Shown here: positions 1 to 8,496 of the stretch, one piece after another
Position numbering within the stretch: position 1 is the stretch's first letter
How the letters are laid out: each line of letters begins with the position of its first letter
Source: Plastoroseomonas arctica
GTDB lineage: Bacteria > Pseudomonadota > Alphaproteobacteria > Acetobacterales > Acetobacteraceae
Reading direction: 5' to 3'
Assembly (NCBI RefSeq): GCF_018128965.1
Contig: NZ_JAAEDH010000005.1
Location: 62,001 to 126,000 of the forward strand
DNA length: 64,000 nt
Notes under the pieces: model-generated
Told to the model about the DNA's origin: nothing
The model's input: only the letters and a program-made list of their open reading frames with translations
Databases searched by the model: none
Translations under genes and position numbers: made by a program

Positions 1-188
1 CGGCGCCCCTCGCGGAATGCGCGCATCGCCTCGGCCACGTCAGCCGGGTCGCGTCCGCGCAGCGAAGGGATCGCGGCATCGGTGCGCGTCGACGCATGGC
101 ACCCGAGGCAGGTCGAGGCACCCGGCGGTGCCTCCTGCGCCATGGCCATGGCGGGCCATGCCAGCAGCGCCAGCAGGCGCCAGCGCAT
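1..188 (-). CDS. Exported c-type cytochrome, 5' part only (runs off window)
   Basis: Sixty-two N-terminal residues are visible before the window edge. The protein begins with a hydrophobic signal sequence ending near AMA-QE, followed by one haem-binding motif C-L-G-C-H at residues 27-31, so it is a periplasmic or membrane-anchored cytochrome c. Its ATG shares one base with the stop codon of the molybdopterin subunit upstream (TGATG), so the two are translationally coupled. The inferred role is to take electrons from the exported oxidoreductase encoded by the next two genes and pass them to the respiratory chain, as in other IorAB-type and periplasmic aldehyde oxidoreductase sets. Whether further haem motifs follow cannot be seen. 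Confidence 0.85.
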   Translation of the reverse strand, partial: MRWRLLALLAWPAMAMAQEAPPGASTCLGCHASTRTDAAIPSLRGRDPADVAEAMRAFREGR

Positions 189-2383
189 CAGGTGCGCCGC
201 AGATCCGCGTCCTGCAACGGCAACTGACGGATCCGCTTGCCGGTCGCCGCGAAGATGGCGTTGAGCACGGCCGGCGCGGCGACCGCGATGGTCGGTTCGC
301 CGACGCCGCCCCAGAAGCCGCCGGAAGGCATCAGAATCGCTTCCACCTTCGGCATCGCGTCCATCCGCATCACCGGGTAGCTGTCGAAATTGGTCTGCTC
401 GATGCGCCCATCCTTCACGGTGCAGGACCCGTAGAGCGCGGCCGAGAGGCCATAGACGAAGCTACCCTCGACCTGCGCCGTGATCTGCTGCGGGTTGACC
501 GCGTAGCCGGGGTCGGTGGCGGCGACGATGCGGTGGATCTTGAGCGCACCCGCATCGCTGACCGAGACCTCGGCGCAGGCCGCGACATAGCTGCCGAAGC
601 CATGCGTCTGACAAAGCCCGCGGAACACGCGCTGCCCGCCGACATCCGGCGCCGGCGTGCCCCAGCCGGCGCGCGCTGCAACCGCGTTCAGCACGGCCAG
701 GTGCTTGGGGTAATTGGCCATCAGCGCGCGGCGGAATTCGAGCGGATCCTTGCCGGCGGCATGCGCCAGCTCATCCATGAAGCATTCGAGGTAGATGGCG
801 TTCTGGTTCAGGTTGACCCCACGCCAGAAGCCCGGCGGCACATGCGGGTTGCGCATGGCGTGGTCGATCAGCAGGTTGGGGATGCCGTAGCCGATATCGG
901 CCTCGCCGCCGGCATTGTTGAGGCCCTGGAAGACCACCGGGTCGCGCCCGTCGCGGATGTTCTGCGGGAAGATGCCGGCCACGATCGATTGGCCGGAGAT
1001 GCGCATGTGCAGGCCAGAGAGGTTGCCCTGCGCGTCGAGCCCGGCGGTGAGCTTGCACATGGTGACGGGGTGGTAGCGGCCCTGGCCCATGTCCTCCTCA
1101 CGGGTCCACAGCAGCTTCACCGGCGTGCCGGGCATCTGCTTGGCGAGATCGACCACCTGGCGCACCCAGTCATGCACCGCGCCGCGCCGGCCGAAGCCGC
1201 CGCCGAGATGGATCTTGTGCACCTCGCACCGCGCCGGCGGCAGGCCGGCGGCCTCCGCAGCGGCGGCGTGCGCGGCCTCGCCATTCTGGGTCGGCGTCCA
1301 GACTTCGCAGCGCTCCGGCGTCCAGACGGCAGTGGCGTTCATCACCTCCATGCAGGCGTGGTTCTGGTGCGGGACGCCGTAGATGGCCTCGACCTTGCGT
1401 GGCGCCGCGGCGATGGCGGCGCGGGCATCGCCGGCCTGATTGCCGACGGCGGCCTGCGGGGCATCGAGGCCCGCGCGCATCACCTCGGCAAAGCTCGCCG
1501 AGGAGGCGGTGGCGTGCTCGCCCTCATCCCAGGTGATGGTCACCGCGTCGAGCGCGGTCTTGGCGCGCCACCAGGTGTCGGCCACGACGGCGACGGCGTA
1601 GTCACCCACGCGCAACACGCGCTTCACGCCGGGCATGCGCTCGGCGGCCGTGCTGTCCACGGCGCGCACCTTGCCGCCGAACACCGGGCAGGCGCGAATG
1701 GCCGCGTTCACCATGCCTGGCAGCTTCAGGTCCATGCCATAGACTTGGCTGCCGTTGAGCTTGGCGCGCGTGTCGAGGCGCGGGACGGGCTGGCCGGCGA
1801 TCTTCCAATCCGTCGAGGCCTTCAGCGGCACCTCGGCCAGCGCCGGGGCGGACAGGCGGCCCGCGGCTTCCGCCACCTGGCCGTAGGTCACGGTGCGCCG
1901 CGTCGGCATGTGGGTGATGACGCTCGCGGCGGCGGTGCACTCGCCGGCCGGAACGCGCCAGGCATTAGCCGCCGCCTGCACCAGCATCATGCGGGCCGCC
2001 GCACCGCCCTTGCGCACGTATTCATGGCTCTCGCGGATGCCGCGGCTGCCGCCGGTGGACATGTTGCCCCAGACGCGACCGCGCGCGAGGTTCTGCCCGG
2101 GCGTCGGGTACTCGGTGGTGACCTTCGCCCAGTCGCATTCCAACTCCTCGGCGACGAGCTGGGCGAGGCCGGTGAGCGTGCCCTGGCCCATCTCGGAGCG
2201 TGCGATGCGGATGACGACCGTGTCGTCGGGCTTCACCACGACCCATGCATTCACCTCGGGCGAGGTCGGCGCGGCCGCGGCGGCGGTCTGCGCGCTGGCT
2301 TTGGGGATGTGGAAGCCGAAGGTGAAGGCGCCCAGCGTGGCGCCGAGAACCGCGCGGCGGCGTGGCTTGGTGATGGCGTTCAT
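188..2383 (-). CDS. iorB: Exported xanthine dehydrogenase-family molybdopterin-binding subunit (IorB-like)
   Basis: This 731-residue large subunit of a molybdenum hydroxylase resembles isoquinoline 1-oxidoreductase beta subunit and the periplasmic aldehyde oxidoreductases. The N-terminus carries a twin-arginine type signal (R-R-R-A-V-L-G-A near residue 8, hydrophobic stretch, then ASAQ), so the holoenzyme is probably folded with its cofactor before export. Glycine-rich motifs typical of the family are present, including GGGFGRRG and GQGTLTGLAQLVAEE. It lies 14 bases after the 2Fe-2S subunit gene and overlaps the cytochrome gene, giving an iorA-iorB-cytochrome c operon. No FAD subunit is present, consistent with electrons leaving through the cytochrome. 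The substrate (N-heterocycle or aldehyde) cannot be read from sequence alone. Confidence 0.9.
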   Translation of the reverse strand: MNAITKPRRRAVLGATLGAFTFGFHIPKASAQTAAAAAPTSPEVNAWVVVKPDDTVVIRIARSEMGQGTLTGLAQLVAEELECDWAKVTTEYPTPGQNLARGRVWGNMSTGGSRGIRESHEYVRKGGAAARMMLVQAAANAWRVPAGECTAAASVITHMPTRRTVTYGQVAEAAGRLSAPALAEVPLKASTDWKIAGQPVPRLDTRAKLNGSQVYGMDLKLPGMVNAAIRACPVFGGKVRAVDSTAAERMPGVKRVLRVGDYAVAVVADTWWRAKTALDAVTITWDEGEHATASSASFAEVMRAGLDAPQAAVGNQAGDARAAIAAAPRKVEAIYGVPHQNHACMEVMNATAVWTPERCEVWTPTQNGEAAHAAAAEAAGLPPARCEVHKIHLGGGFGRRGAVHDWVRQVVDLAKQMPGTPVKLLWTREEDMGQGRYHPVTMCKLTAGLDAQGNLSGLHMRISGQSIVAGIFPQNIRDGRDPVVFQGLNNAGGEADIGYGIPNLLIDHAMRNPHVPPGFWRGVNLNQNAIYLECFMDELAHAAGKDPLEFRRALMANYPKHLAVLNAVAARAGWGTPAPDVGGQRVFRGLCQTHGFGSYVAACAEVSVSDAGALKIHRIVAATDPGYAVNPQQITAQVEGSFVYGLSAALYGSCTVKDGRIEQTNFDSYPVMRMDAMPKVEAILMPSGGFWGGVGEPTIAVAAPAVLNAIFAATGKRIRQLPLQDADLRRT

Positions 2384-2397
2384 GTCTCTGCCCCCCC

Positions 2398-2862
2398 TCA
2401 GCCGGCCGCGCCGGGGCCGGTCGTCGCGCGCTGAATGCCGGCGATCACCCGATTATAGGTGCCGCAGCGACAGATATTTGTGATCTCCTCGCGGATCTGC
2501 GCCTCGGTCGGGCGCGGCGTCGCGGCCACGAGCGCGGCTGCGGCCATGATCATGCCGGGCTGGCAAAATCCGCATTGCGGCACGTCCAGCGCCAACCAGG
2601 CTTGTTGGATCGGATGGCTGCTGTCGGGCGAAAGGCCCTCAATGGTCACGATCTTCTGGTTCTCATCGAAGGCGGAGACGGGCATGGAGCAAGACCGCGT
2701 CGCTGCGCCATCCACATGCACCGTGCAGGCGCCGCATTGGGCGATGCCGCAACCATACTTTGTCCCGGTGAGGTTGAGCTGCTCCCGCAGCACCCACAGC
2801 AAAGGCGTATCGCCTTCGACCTCGACTTCGATTGTGCGTCCGTTGACGTTGAGCTTGGCCAT
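2398..2862 (-). CDS. iorA: (2Fe-2S)-binding subunit of the molybdenum hydroxylase (IorA-like)
   Basis: This 154-residue small subunit carries two iron-sulphur clusters that take electrons from the molybdenum centre. The plant-ferredoxin type cluster is bound by C38, C43, C46 and C58 (motif CGIAQCGAC). The second cluster, in the four-helix domain, is bound by C97, C100, C131 and C133 (CGFCQPG and CRCG). No signal peptide is visible, so it is presumably carried out through the Tat system with the large subunit. It is first in the operon, and the 279-base gap upstream presumably holds the promoter. Length and motif order match the IorA/CoxS family throughout. Confidence 0.93.
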   Translation of the reverse strand: MAKLNVNGRTIEVEVEGDTPLLWVLREQLNLTGTKYGCGIAQCGACTVHVDGAATRSCSMPVSAFDENQKIVTIEGLSPDSSHPIQQAWLALDVPQCGFCQPGMIMAAAALVAATPRPTEAQIREEITNICRCGTYNRVIAGIQRATTGPGAAG

Positions 2863-3141
2863 TCTGTCCCTCCGTCACTGCGCGCCCGGCGCACACCGTC
2901 TTGGTGATCGGCTGCGGACGCTAACATCGGGCAACGGGCGACTGCAACGCCTCTCGCGGCCGAGCTTGGACGCAATGCGAGGTCCTAAGTGAGTTGAACT
3001 CCGAACCCCTCAGCCGGTGTGGCCTCGCGCCGCTGATGGGTGGCCGCGGCTACTTCATCGATGCCACCCCTCTGATACACGACGCCCTTCCTAGGCCTCG
3101 CCACCGTGCACAATCTTCGCATGCCGCGCTATCGCGGCGCG
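2863..3141. other. Intergenic region upstream of iorA and downstream of the SDR gene
   Basis: This 279-base stretch must hold the iorA promoter (minus strand). I found no convincing -35/-10 pair, RNA gene or small ORF. A 6-bp stem with a 4-base loop (GCCGCG/CGCGGC) at 3123-3138 lies 4 bases beyond the SDR stop codon and may be part of its terminator. Confidence 0.4.
3123..3138 (-). terminator. Weak hairpin after the SDR gene
   Basis: GCCGCG-ctat-CGCGGC is a perfect 6-bp stem just beyond the SDR stop codon. No run of T follows in the direction of transcription, so an intrinsic terminator is only a guess. Confidence 0.3.
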
Positions 3142-3927
3142 TCATTCCCCATCTTTGGGCTTTGACATCCCGCGATGCATCTCGGCCGTCACCGCGGCCG
3201 GCAACACGTTGGCGACCGCCGATTGGATCTTGTTCTTCAGGCCGGCCACGACGTCGCCATCGCCGCGCATCATCGCATCGTAGCCGACCTTCGCGACCAT
3301 GGCGGGATCGTCCTTCTTCGCTTCGCCGACCTTGGTGTTGAGCATCCCGGCGCGTTCGAAGAATTCCGTCTCGGTGGCCCCGGGCATCAGGCACGTCACG
3401 GTCACCTCGGTCTCCTTCAGCTCGTTGCGGATGGCCCAGGAGAAGGAGTTCAGGAAGGCCTTGGTGCCGTTGTAGACCGCCTGAAAACTGCCCGGCATGA
3501 AGCCCGCGATGGAGCCCGTGATCAGGATCCGCCCGGCGTTGCGCGCGCGCATCGCCTGGCCGATCTTCTGCACCAGGTAGATGGTGCCGGTGATGTTCGT
3601 ATCGACGACCCTGCGCACCTCTCCAAAATCCTGGTCGAGGAAGCCGTGGCCGAGGCCGCGCCCTGCGTTTGCCAACAGCGCATCAACGGGGCGCCCGCCG
3701 ATGGCACTGAGCAGGGTGTCCACGCCCTCAATCGTCGCGAGATCGGCCTGCACCGTCTCGATCATCACGCCGGGCGCGCGCAACTCCACGGCCGCAGTTT
3801 CAATTTCTGCCTCGTCGGCAGCGATGACCAGGTCATAGCCACCTTCGACGCACTTCTTGGCCAGTTCCAGACCGATGCCGGTCGAAGCACCGGTGACGAT
3901 GGCCAGGGGCCGTTTGCCTTCAGACAT
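3142..3927 (-). CDS. SDR family NAD(P)-dependent oxidoreductase
   Basis: This is a classical short-chain dehydrogenase of 261 residues from the chosen start. The dinucleotide-binding motif TGASTGIG lies near residues 12-19, NAG near 90, and the catalytic Ser plus Y-N-G-T-K active site (YxxxK) near 150-165. The open frame extends upstream, but the ATG at 3927 (MSEGKRP) is preferred: a GAAGGA Shine-Dalgarno sits about 9 bases before it, and homology begins at KRPLAIVTG. It lies 31 bases downstream of the zinc alcohol dehydrogenase and is probably cotranscribed with it. Substrate unknown. Confidence 0.85.
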   Translation of the reverse strand: MSEGKRPLAIVTGASTGIGLELAKKCVEGGYDLVIAADEAEIETAAVELRAPGVMIETVQADLATIEGVDTLLSAIGGRPVDALLANAGRGLGHGFLDQDFGEVRRVVDTNITGTIYLVQKIGQAMRARNAGRILITGSIAGFMPGSFQAVYNGTKAFLNSFSWAIRNELKETEVTVTCLMPGATETEFFERAGMLNTKVGEAKKDDPAMVAKVGYDAMMRGDGDVVAGLKNKIQSAVANVLPAAVTAEMHRGMSKPKDGE

Positions 3928-3958
3928 GAGTGCCATTCCTTCTTTCATCACCGACCGA

Positions 3959-5128
3959 TCAGGGCTTGAGAACCACCTTGATGCAGCCATCCTTCTTGTC
4001 GCGGAAAGTCTTGTAGAGGTCGGGTGCATCCTCGAGCCCGGCGCGATGGGTGATGACGAAGGAGGGATCGATCTCACCCTTCTGGATGCGCTCCATCAGC
4101 ATCGGCAGGTATCGCTGCACTGGCGTCTGCGCCATGCGGAACGTCAGCCCACGGTTGATCGCGGAGCCAAACGGGATCTTGTCGAGGAAGCCGCCATAGA
4201 CACCGATGATCGAGACCGTGCCGAAGTTGCGGCAGCAGTTGATCGCCTGGCGCAGCACATGCGGGCGGTCGGTGCCCATGAAAGTCGCGGTCTTGATGCG
4301 ATCCAGAACGGAATCGAAGCTGGCCGTCGCATCGGCTTCGGTGCCCACGGCATCGATGCAGGCATCGGCGCCGCGGCCATGCGTGCGCGACTGGATCTCG
4401 TCGTAGACATCGACCTCGTGGAAATCGAGCGTCTCGGCGCCACCGTCGCGGGCCATCGCCAGGCGCTCGGGCACGGTGTCGATCGCGATGACGCGTTCCG
4501 CACCGAGCAGGAACGCACTGCGGATCGCCATCTGGCCGACCGGGCCGCAGCCCCAGACGGCAATCGTGTCGCCGCGCTGAATGTCGCAGAACTCCGCGCC
4601 CATGTAGCCGGTCGGGAAGATGTCCGAGAGGAACAGCGCCTGCTCGTCGCTCATGCCGTCGGGGACCTTGATCGGTCCGACATCGGCGAAAGGCACGCGC
4701 ACGTACTCCGCCTGGCCGCCGCTGTAGCCGCCGAGCAAATGCGAGTAGCCGAACAGCCCCGCCGGGGAATGACCCCAGAGCTTCGCAGCCAGCTTCGCGT
4801 TTGGGTTGGAGCGTTCGCAGCCGGAGAAGAAGCCCTTGGCGCAGAAGAAGCATTCGCCGCAAGCGATGGTGAACGGCACGACGACCCGATCACCCACCTT
4901 CAGCGCCTTGTTGTCGCGGCCGACCTCGACGACCTCGCCCATGCATTCATGGCCGACGATGTCGCCGCTCTCCATGCTCGGGATGATGCCGTTCATGAGG
5001 TGAAGGTCGGAGCCGCAGATGGCGCAGGCGGAGACCTTGATGATCGCGTCGCGACCATCCTCGATTTTGGGGTCTGGCACTGTCTCGCAGCGCATGTCCC
5101 CTTTGCCGTGCCAAGTGATCGCTTTCAT
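3959..5128 (-). CDS. Zinc-dependent alcohol dehydrogenase, formaldehyde dehydrogenase-like
   Basis: This 389-residue medium-chain dehydrogenase has catalytic-zinc ligands in CAICGSD (Cys near 37) and GHE (His near 60). A full structural-zinc motif of four cysteines is present ([15 protein letters not shown]). The Rossmann motif WGCGPVGQ is followed by an acidic residue after IAID, which favours NAD. Length and the long loop between domains resemble glutathione-independent formaldehyde dehydrogenases and related threonine/alcohol dehydrogenases. It pairs with the downstream SDR, so the two may act on successive alcohol or aldehyde steps. The exact substrate is not determinable. Confidence 0.87.
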   Translation of the reverse strand: MKAITWHGKGDMRCETVPDPKIEDGRDAIIKVSACAICGSDLHLMNGIIPSMESGDIVGHECMGEVVEVGRDNKALKVGDRVVVPFTIACGECFFCAKGFFSGCERSNPNAKLAAKLWGHSPAGLFGYSHLLGGYSGGQAEYVRVPFADVGPIKVPDGMSDEQALFLSDIFPTGYMGAEFCDIQRGDTIAVWGCGPVGQMAIRSAFLLGAERVIAIDTVPERLAMARDGGAETLDFHEVDVYDEIQSRTHGRGADACIDAVGTEADATASFDSVLDRIKTATFMGTDRPHVLRQAINCCRNFGTVSIIGVYGGFLDKIPFGSAINRGLTFRMAQTPVQRYLPMLMERIQKGEIDPSFVITHRAGLEDAPDLYKTFRDKKDGCIKVVLKP

Positions 5129-5295
5129 GACGCATTCCCGTACGAGTGGCGTTGCGGGCTAAAGCCTGGCCTTGCGCCGCGTTGCATCACTGGGAGAGGC
5201 GTCGAGATCACGATAACCGGCAACGCCATGCAGCCAAGAAGCTATATTGCGCTGGACTTGATGACGCACGGGACCGGCAGCGCCGGCGCATGATC

Positions 5296-5353
5296 ACGCG
5301 CCCAATTGGCGCGTTACGATGTCGCGAAGATGAGGCGGCGCTCCGGGAGCGCC
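5296..5353 (-). terminator. Two hairpins downstream of the serine hydrolase gene
   Basis: In the gap beyond the minus-strand stop at 5363 there are two perfect 7-bp stems: GGCGCTC/GAGCGCC with a 3-base loop (5337-5353) and ACGCGCC/GGCGCGT with a 5-base loop (5296-5314). Neither has a clear T-tract. The placement fits a transcription terminator for the hydrolase gene. Confidence 0.4.
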
Positions 5354-5362
5354 GTCTGACGC

Positions 5363-6610
5363 TCAGTCATCCAGCGCCTGGTACACAAGCGCATTGATCA
5401 CGCGACGGTAGTACTGCCGCAGCAGCCCCGGCGTCGCGGCCATGAACACCACCGCCAGATCCTCGTGCGGATCCACGAACATCGCCGTGCCATAGGCGCC
5501 GTTCCAGCTGAACATGCCGGGATTGCCGAGCAGCGCGCTGCCGCCCTCGCGCCGCACCGCGACGGTCAGGCCGAAGCCCCAGTTCACCATGTTGCCTTCG
5601 GTGCCGGTGAGGTTGTTCGCGATGCCGGCATGCATGTGGTCGCGCGTCATCTCGGCCACGCTGGAGCGGGAGAGGATGCGCGCCTCGCCGAGCCTGCCGC
5701 CCGCGAGCAGCATCTGCGCGAAGCGGAGGTAGTCATGCGCGGTGGAGACGGCGCAGCCGCCGCCGCAGTCGAAGCGCGGCTGGACCAGGCCCATCTCCAC
5801 CTGCTGCGGCTGGCGCGTCGCGGGGTCCGTCGGCAATGGCGTGGCATAGCGCGCGCGGCTGGCCTCGGGCACGAGGAAGCCGGTATCGACCATGCCGAGC
5901 GGGCGGAACACGCGGGCCTCCAGCACCTCGCCAAGCCGTTGCTCCGTCACCTGCTCGACGACGAGCCCGAGCACATCGATCGAGAGGCTGTAGTCCCAAG
6001 TGCTGCCGGGCTGATACAGCAGCGGGAGGGAAGCAAGCTTCGTGATCAGCCCCGCGGCGTCGAACTCCCGCGCCGCGCCGCTTGACGATGGCGGATAGAG
6101 CCGGTGCAGCGCCGTGGTGCCGCGCGCGCCATAGGTGATGCCGGAGGTGTGGCGCGCGAGATCGATGAGCGTGATCGGGCGCGTCGCAGGCACCAGGCGT
6201 TCCGGATTGCCATCGACCGCGACCTGGCGATTGCCGAGCTGCGGGAAGAAGCGCGTGATCGGGTCACCGATCGACAGGCGGCCCTCCTCGAGCAGCGTCA
6301 GCATGGCCACGCCGGTGAGCGGCTTGGTCATGCTCGCGATGGGGAAGATGGCGTCGATCGGCATCGGGCGCGTGCGTGCGCCGTCGAGATGGCCGAACGC
6401 CTCGTAATAGGCGAGGCGGCCCCGCCGCGCGATCGCGACGACCGCGCCGGGCAATTGCCCGCGCGCGATATCGGCCTCGAGCGTGGTGCGGATGCGCCCG
6501 AGACGCTCGGGTGAGAAGCCGAGGCTCTCGGGTGTCCCGCGCGGCAGCGGGTCGGCCGCCAGGGCAGGCAGGGCGAGCAGGCCGATCGCGGCCAGTACCA
6601 GCATTCTCAT
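5363..6610 (-). CDS. Exported serine hydrolase, class C beta-lactamase/esterase fold
   Basis: The protein has 415 residues with a clear Sec signal peptide (MRMLVLAAIGLLALPALA). The SxxK catalytic motif is S93-M-T-K96, in the context FPIASMTKPLTG. A Y-S-L motif near residue 200 takes the place of the YxN element. These are hallmarks of the beta-lactamase-related serine hydrolase family, which includes esterases (EstB), D-aminopeptidases and penicillin-binding protein homologues as well as true AmpC. A beta-lactamase role should not be assumed, because most members with this organisation are esterases or peptidases. It is followed by hairpins and appears to be a single transcription unit. Confidence 0.85.
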   Translation of the reverse strand: MRMLVLAAIGLLALPALAADPLPRGTPESLGFSPERLGRIRTTLEADIARGQLPGAVVAIARRGRLAYYEAFGHLDGARTRPMPIDAIFPIASMTKPLTGVAMLTLLEEGRLSIGDPITRFFPQLGNRQVAVDGNPERLVPATRPITLIDLARHTSGITYGARGTTALHRLYPPSSSGAAREFDAAGLITKLASLPLLYQPGSTWDYSLSIDVLGLVVEQVTEQRLGEVLEARVFRPLGMVDTGFLVPEASRARYATPLPTDPATRQPQQVEMGLVQPRFDCGGGCAVSTAHDYLRFAQMLLAGGRLGEARILSRSSVAEMTRDHMHAGIANNLTGTEGNMVNWGFGLTVAVRREGGSALLGNPGMFSWNGAYGTAMFVDPHEDLAVVFMAATPGLLRQYYRRVINALVYQALDD

Positions 6611-6679
6611 GGACCGGTTCCTCTGCGAGCCGCTTGAGCGCGGCCCTTGCGCCGATCCTAGCCCACGGGGCGGGGGCCG

Positions 6680-7417
6680 CTAGCCCTCCGGCTTGTGCCG
6701 GCGGAGGAACGCCACCACGCCGGCTTCCTGCGCGGCAAGGTGCTCCGGCCCGCGCCACGGCGTCAGCACCTCCACGCCCGGCAGCAGGGCCGCGAGTTCC
6801 GTACTGGTCACCGCGGGGTGGGGGACGTCGGTGCCTGGCAGCAGCATCGTGGGCACCGGGCAATGGCGGGCCACGTCGCGGCCGACGCAGAACACGAAAT
6901 CGCCTCCCCACATGTTCGCGCCGAAGGACGCGAGGGCCTCTTCGTCCAGTTCCGGCCGCGCCTCGCGCTGCTCGCGGCTCCATTCGCGGTGGCTGTCGGG
7001 AAAGTAGGTCGGATGGTCGGGGTTCCAGCCGATCGGGTTCTGCAGGACCGCGGCCGTGACGCGCGTCGGTGCAGTGGCCACGGCGTTGAGGCAGAAGCTG
7101 CCGCCGATGCAGCCGCCGAGCACATGGAAGCGCGCGAAGCCCAGCGCGTCCATCAGCGCCAGGTGGTCGGCCGTGTAGGTGTGCCAGCCATGGTCGGCCT
7201 CGATCGCCGCGCGTGACTGCCCGGCATTGCGCTGGTCCATCGCGACGGCGCAGAAGCCCGCCGCCGGGAGGGCGCGCGTCCAGTCGACCCAGGGGCGCGT
7301 GCCGGGCCACATCTCCATGCGCGAGCGCAGCCCGCCCGGCGCGAAGAGCAGCACCGGGAAGCCCTCGCCATGCACCTCGTAGTGGATGCGGCCATCGGGG
7401 CGCTCGAGGAATGCCAT
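6680..7417 (-). CDS. Alpha/beta hydrolase with a cysteine at the nucleophile elbow
   Basis: This 245-residue alpha/beta-hydrolase-fold protein has an oxyanion-region motif at FAPGGLRS. The nucleophile elbow reads G-G-C103-I-G-G where most relatives have GxSxG. Cysteine at this position is known in dienelactone hydrolase and a few other families. The ATG at 7417 gives a natural N-terminus (MAFLERPDGRIHY); the longer frame upstream overlaps the aldo/keto reductase gene in another frame and is rejected. It starts 1 base after the reductase stop, so the two genes form an operon. Substrate unknown. Confidence 0.82.
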   Translation of the reverse strand: MAFLERPDGRIHYEVHGEGFPVLLFAPGGLRSRMEMWPGTRPWVDWTRALPAAGFCAVAMDQRNAGQSRAAIEADHGWHTYTADHLALMDALGFARFHVLGGCIGGSFCLNAVATAPTRVTAAVLQNPIGWNPDHPTYFPDSHREWSREQREARPELDEEALASFGANMWGGDFVFCVGRDVARHCPVPTMLLPGTDVPHPAVTSTELAALLPGVEVLTPWRGPEHLAAQEAGVVAFLRRHKPEG

Positions 7418-7418
7418 C

Positions 7419-8366
7419 TCAGGCGCTCGCCGCGTCGAGCATCGCGATCGCCTCGGCATCGAGCGTGAGTGCGGCTGCCTTGGCGAGATCCGCGAGCTGG
7501 TCGAGTGTCGTCGCGCTGGCGATGGGTGCCGCGAGACCCGGCCGTCCCTTGAACCAGGCGAGTGCCACCTGCGCCGGCGTGGCATTATAGCGCGCGGCCG
7601 TCTCGTCCAGCGCGGCGAGCACGCGCAGGCCCTTGGCGTCGAGGTATTTGCCGGCACCGCGTGCGCCGCGGGGGCTCTTGCCGAAATCGGCCTCGCTCCG
7701 GTACTTGCCGCTGAGAAAGCCCGAAGCGAGCGAGTAGTACGGGATCACGCCCACCCCCTCGGCGGCGCAGAGCGGCAGCAGGTCCGCCTCGATCCCGCGC
7801 TCCAGCAGGTTGTAGTGCGGCTGCATGGTCTCGAACCGCGGCAGGCCCTGCGCGGTGCTCGTCGCCAGCGCTTCCTTGAACCGCGCGGCCGAATAGTTGG
7901 AGGCGCCGATCGCGCGGACCTTGCCTGCCTTGATCATCATATCGAAGGCGCCGAGCACGTCGGCGTGTGGCGTGACCTCGTCGTCGCGATGCGCCTGGTA
8001 GAGGTCGATCACGTCGGTGCCGAGTCTGCGGAGCGAATCCTCGACCGCCGTTGCGAGCCAGGCCGGCGAGAGGCCCTTGCCCTTGCCCGGCATCTCCATG
8101 CCCGCCTTGGTCAGGATCAGCACGTCATGCCGGCGGCCGCGCGCCTTCAGCCACTCGCCCATGATCGTCTCGGACTCGCCGCCGGTGTTGCCGGGCACCC
8201 AGTACGAATAGACGTCGGCGGTATCGAGCGCGTTCAGGCCGCTCTCCACCAGCGCATCGAGAAGCCGGAAGGACTGCGCCTTGTCCACCGTCCAGCCGAA
8301 GACGTTGCACCCGAAGATCACCGGCGGAACCGTGATGCCCGAGCCGCCCAGCTTGACCTTGTCCAT
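7419..8366 (-). CDS. Aldo/keto reductase
   Basis: This 315-residue cytosolic oxidoreductase has the TIM-barrel aldo/keto reductase layout: LDTADVY (catalytic Asp and Tyr near residues 47-52), ILTKAG (catalytic Lys) and the SNYSAARF segment. Members reduce aldehydes or ketones with NADPH. It is the first gene of a two-gene minus-strand unit with the alpha/beta hydrolase, divergent from the crotonase gene at 8497. The 130-base divergent gap presumably holds both promoters. The physiological substrate cannot be inferred. Confidence 0.9.
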   Translation of the reverse strand: MDKVKLGGSGITVPPVIFGCNVFGWTVDKAQSFRLLDALVESGLNALDTADVYSYWVPGNTGGESETIMGEWLKARGRRHDVLILTKAGMEMPGKGKGLSPAWLATAVEDSLRRLGTDVIDLYQAHRDDEVTPHADVLGAFDMMIKAGKVRAIGASNYSAARFKEALATSTAQGLPRFETMQPHYNLLERGIEADLLPLCAAEGVGVIPYYSLASGFLSGKYRSEADFGKSPRGARGAGKYLDAKGLRVLAALDETAARYNATPAQVALAWFKGRPGLAAPIASATTLDQLADLAKAAALTLDAEAIAMLDAASA

Positions 8367-8496
8367 CTGTCTCTCCTGTCTGTCGCCGCCGGGCGCATCC
8401 CAGCAGATGCCGGCGGCGCGGCCTAGCCCGGGGGCATCCGGGCTGGATCGGCGGCGCGGTTCGGCCGATCATGGCGGGAGCGAACGGGAGCATGCC

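Noticed and set aside
17..2434. 805-residue open frame on the plus strand opposite iorB
   Set aside because: It is antisense to a gene with clear family motifs throughout; its Arg/Gly/His-rich composition is typical of frames opposite high-GC genes.
5363..6610. Calling the serine hydrolase an AmpC beta-lactamase
   Set aside because: The SxxK and YSL motifs fit the whole family; features specific to AmpC could not be confirmed, and esterase or peptidase roles are more common.
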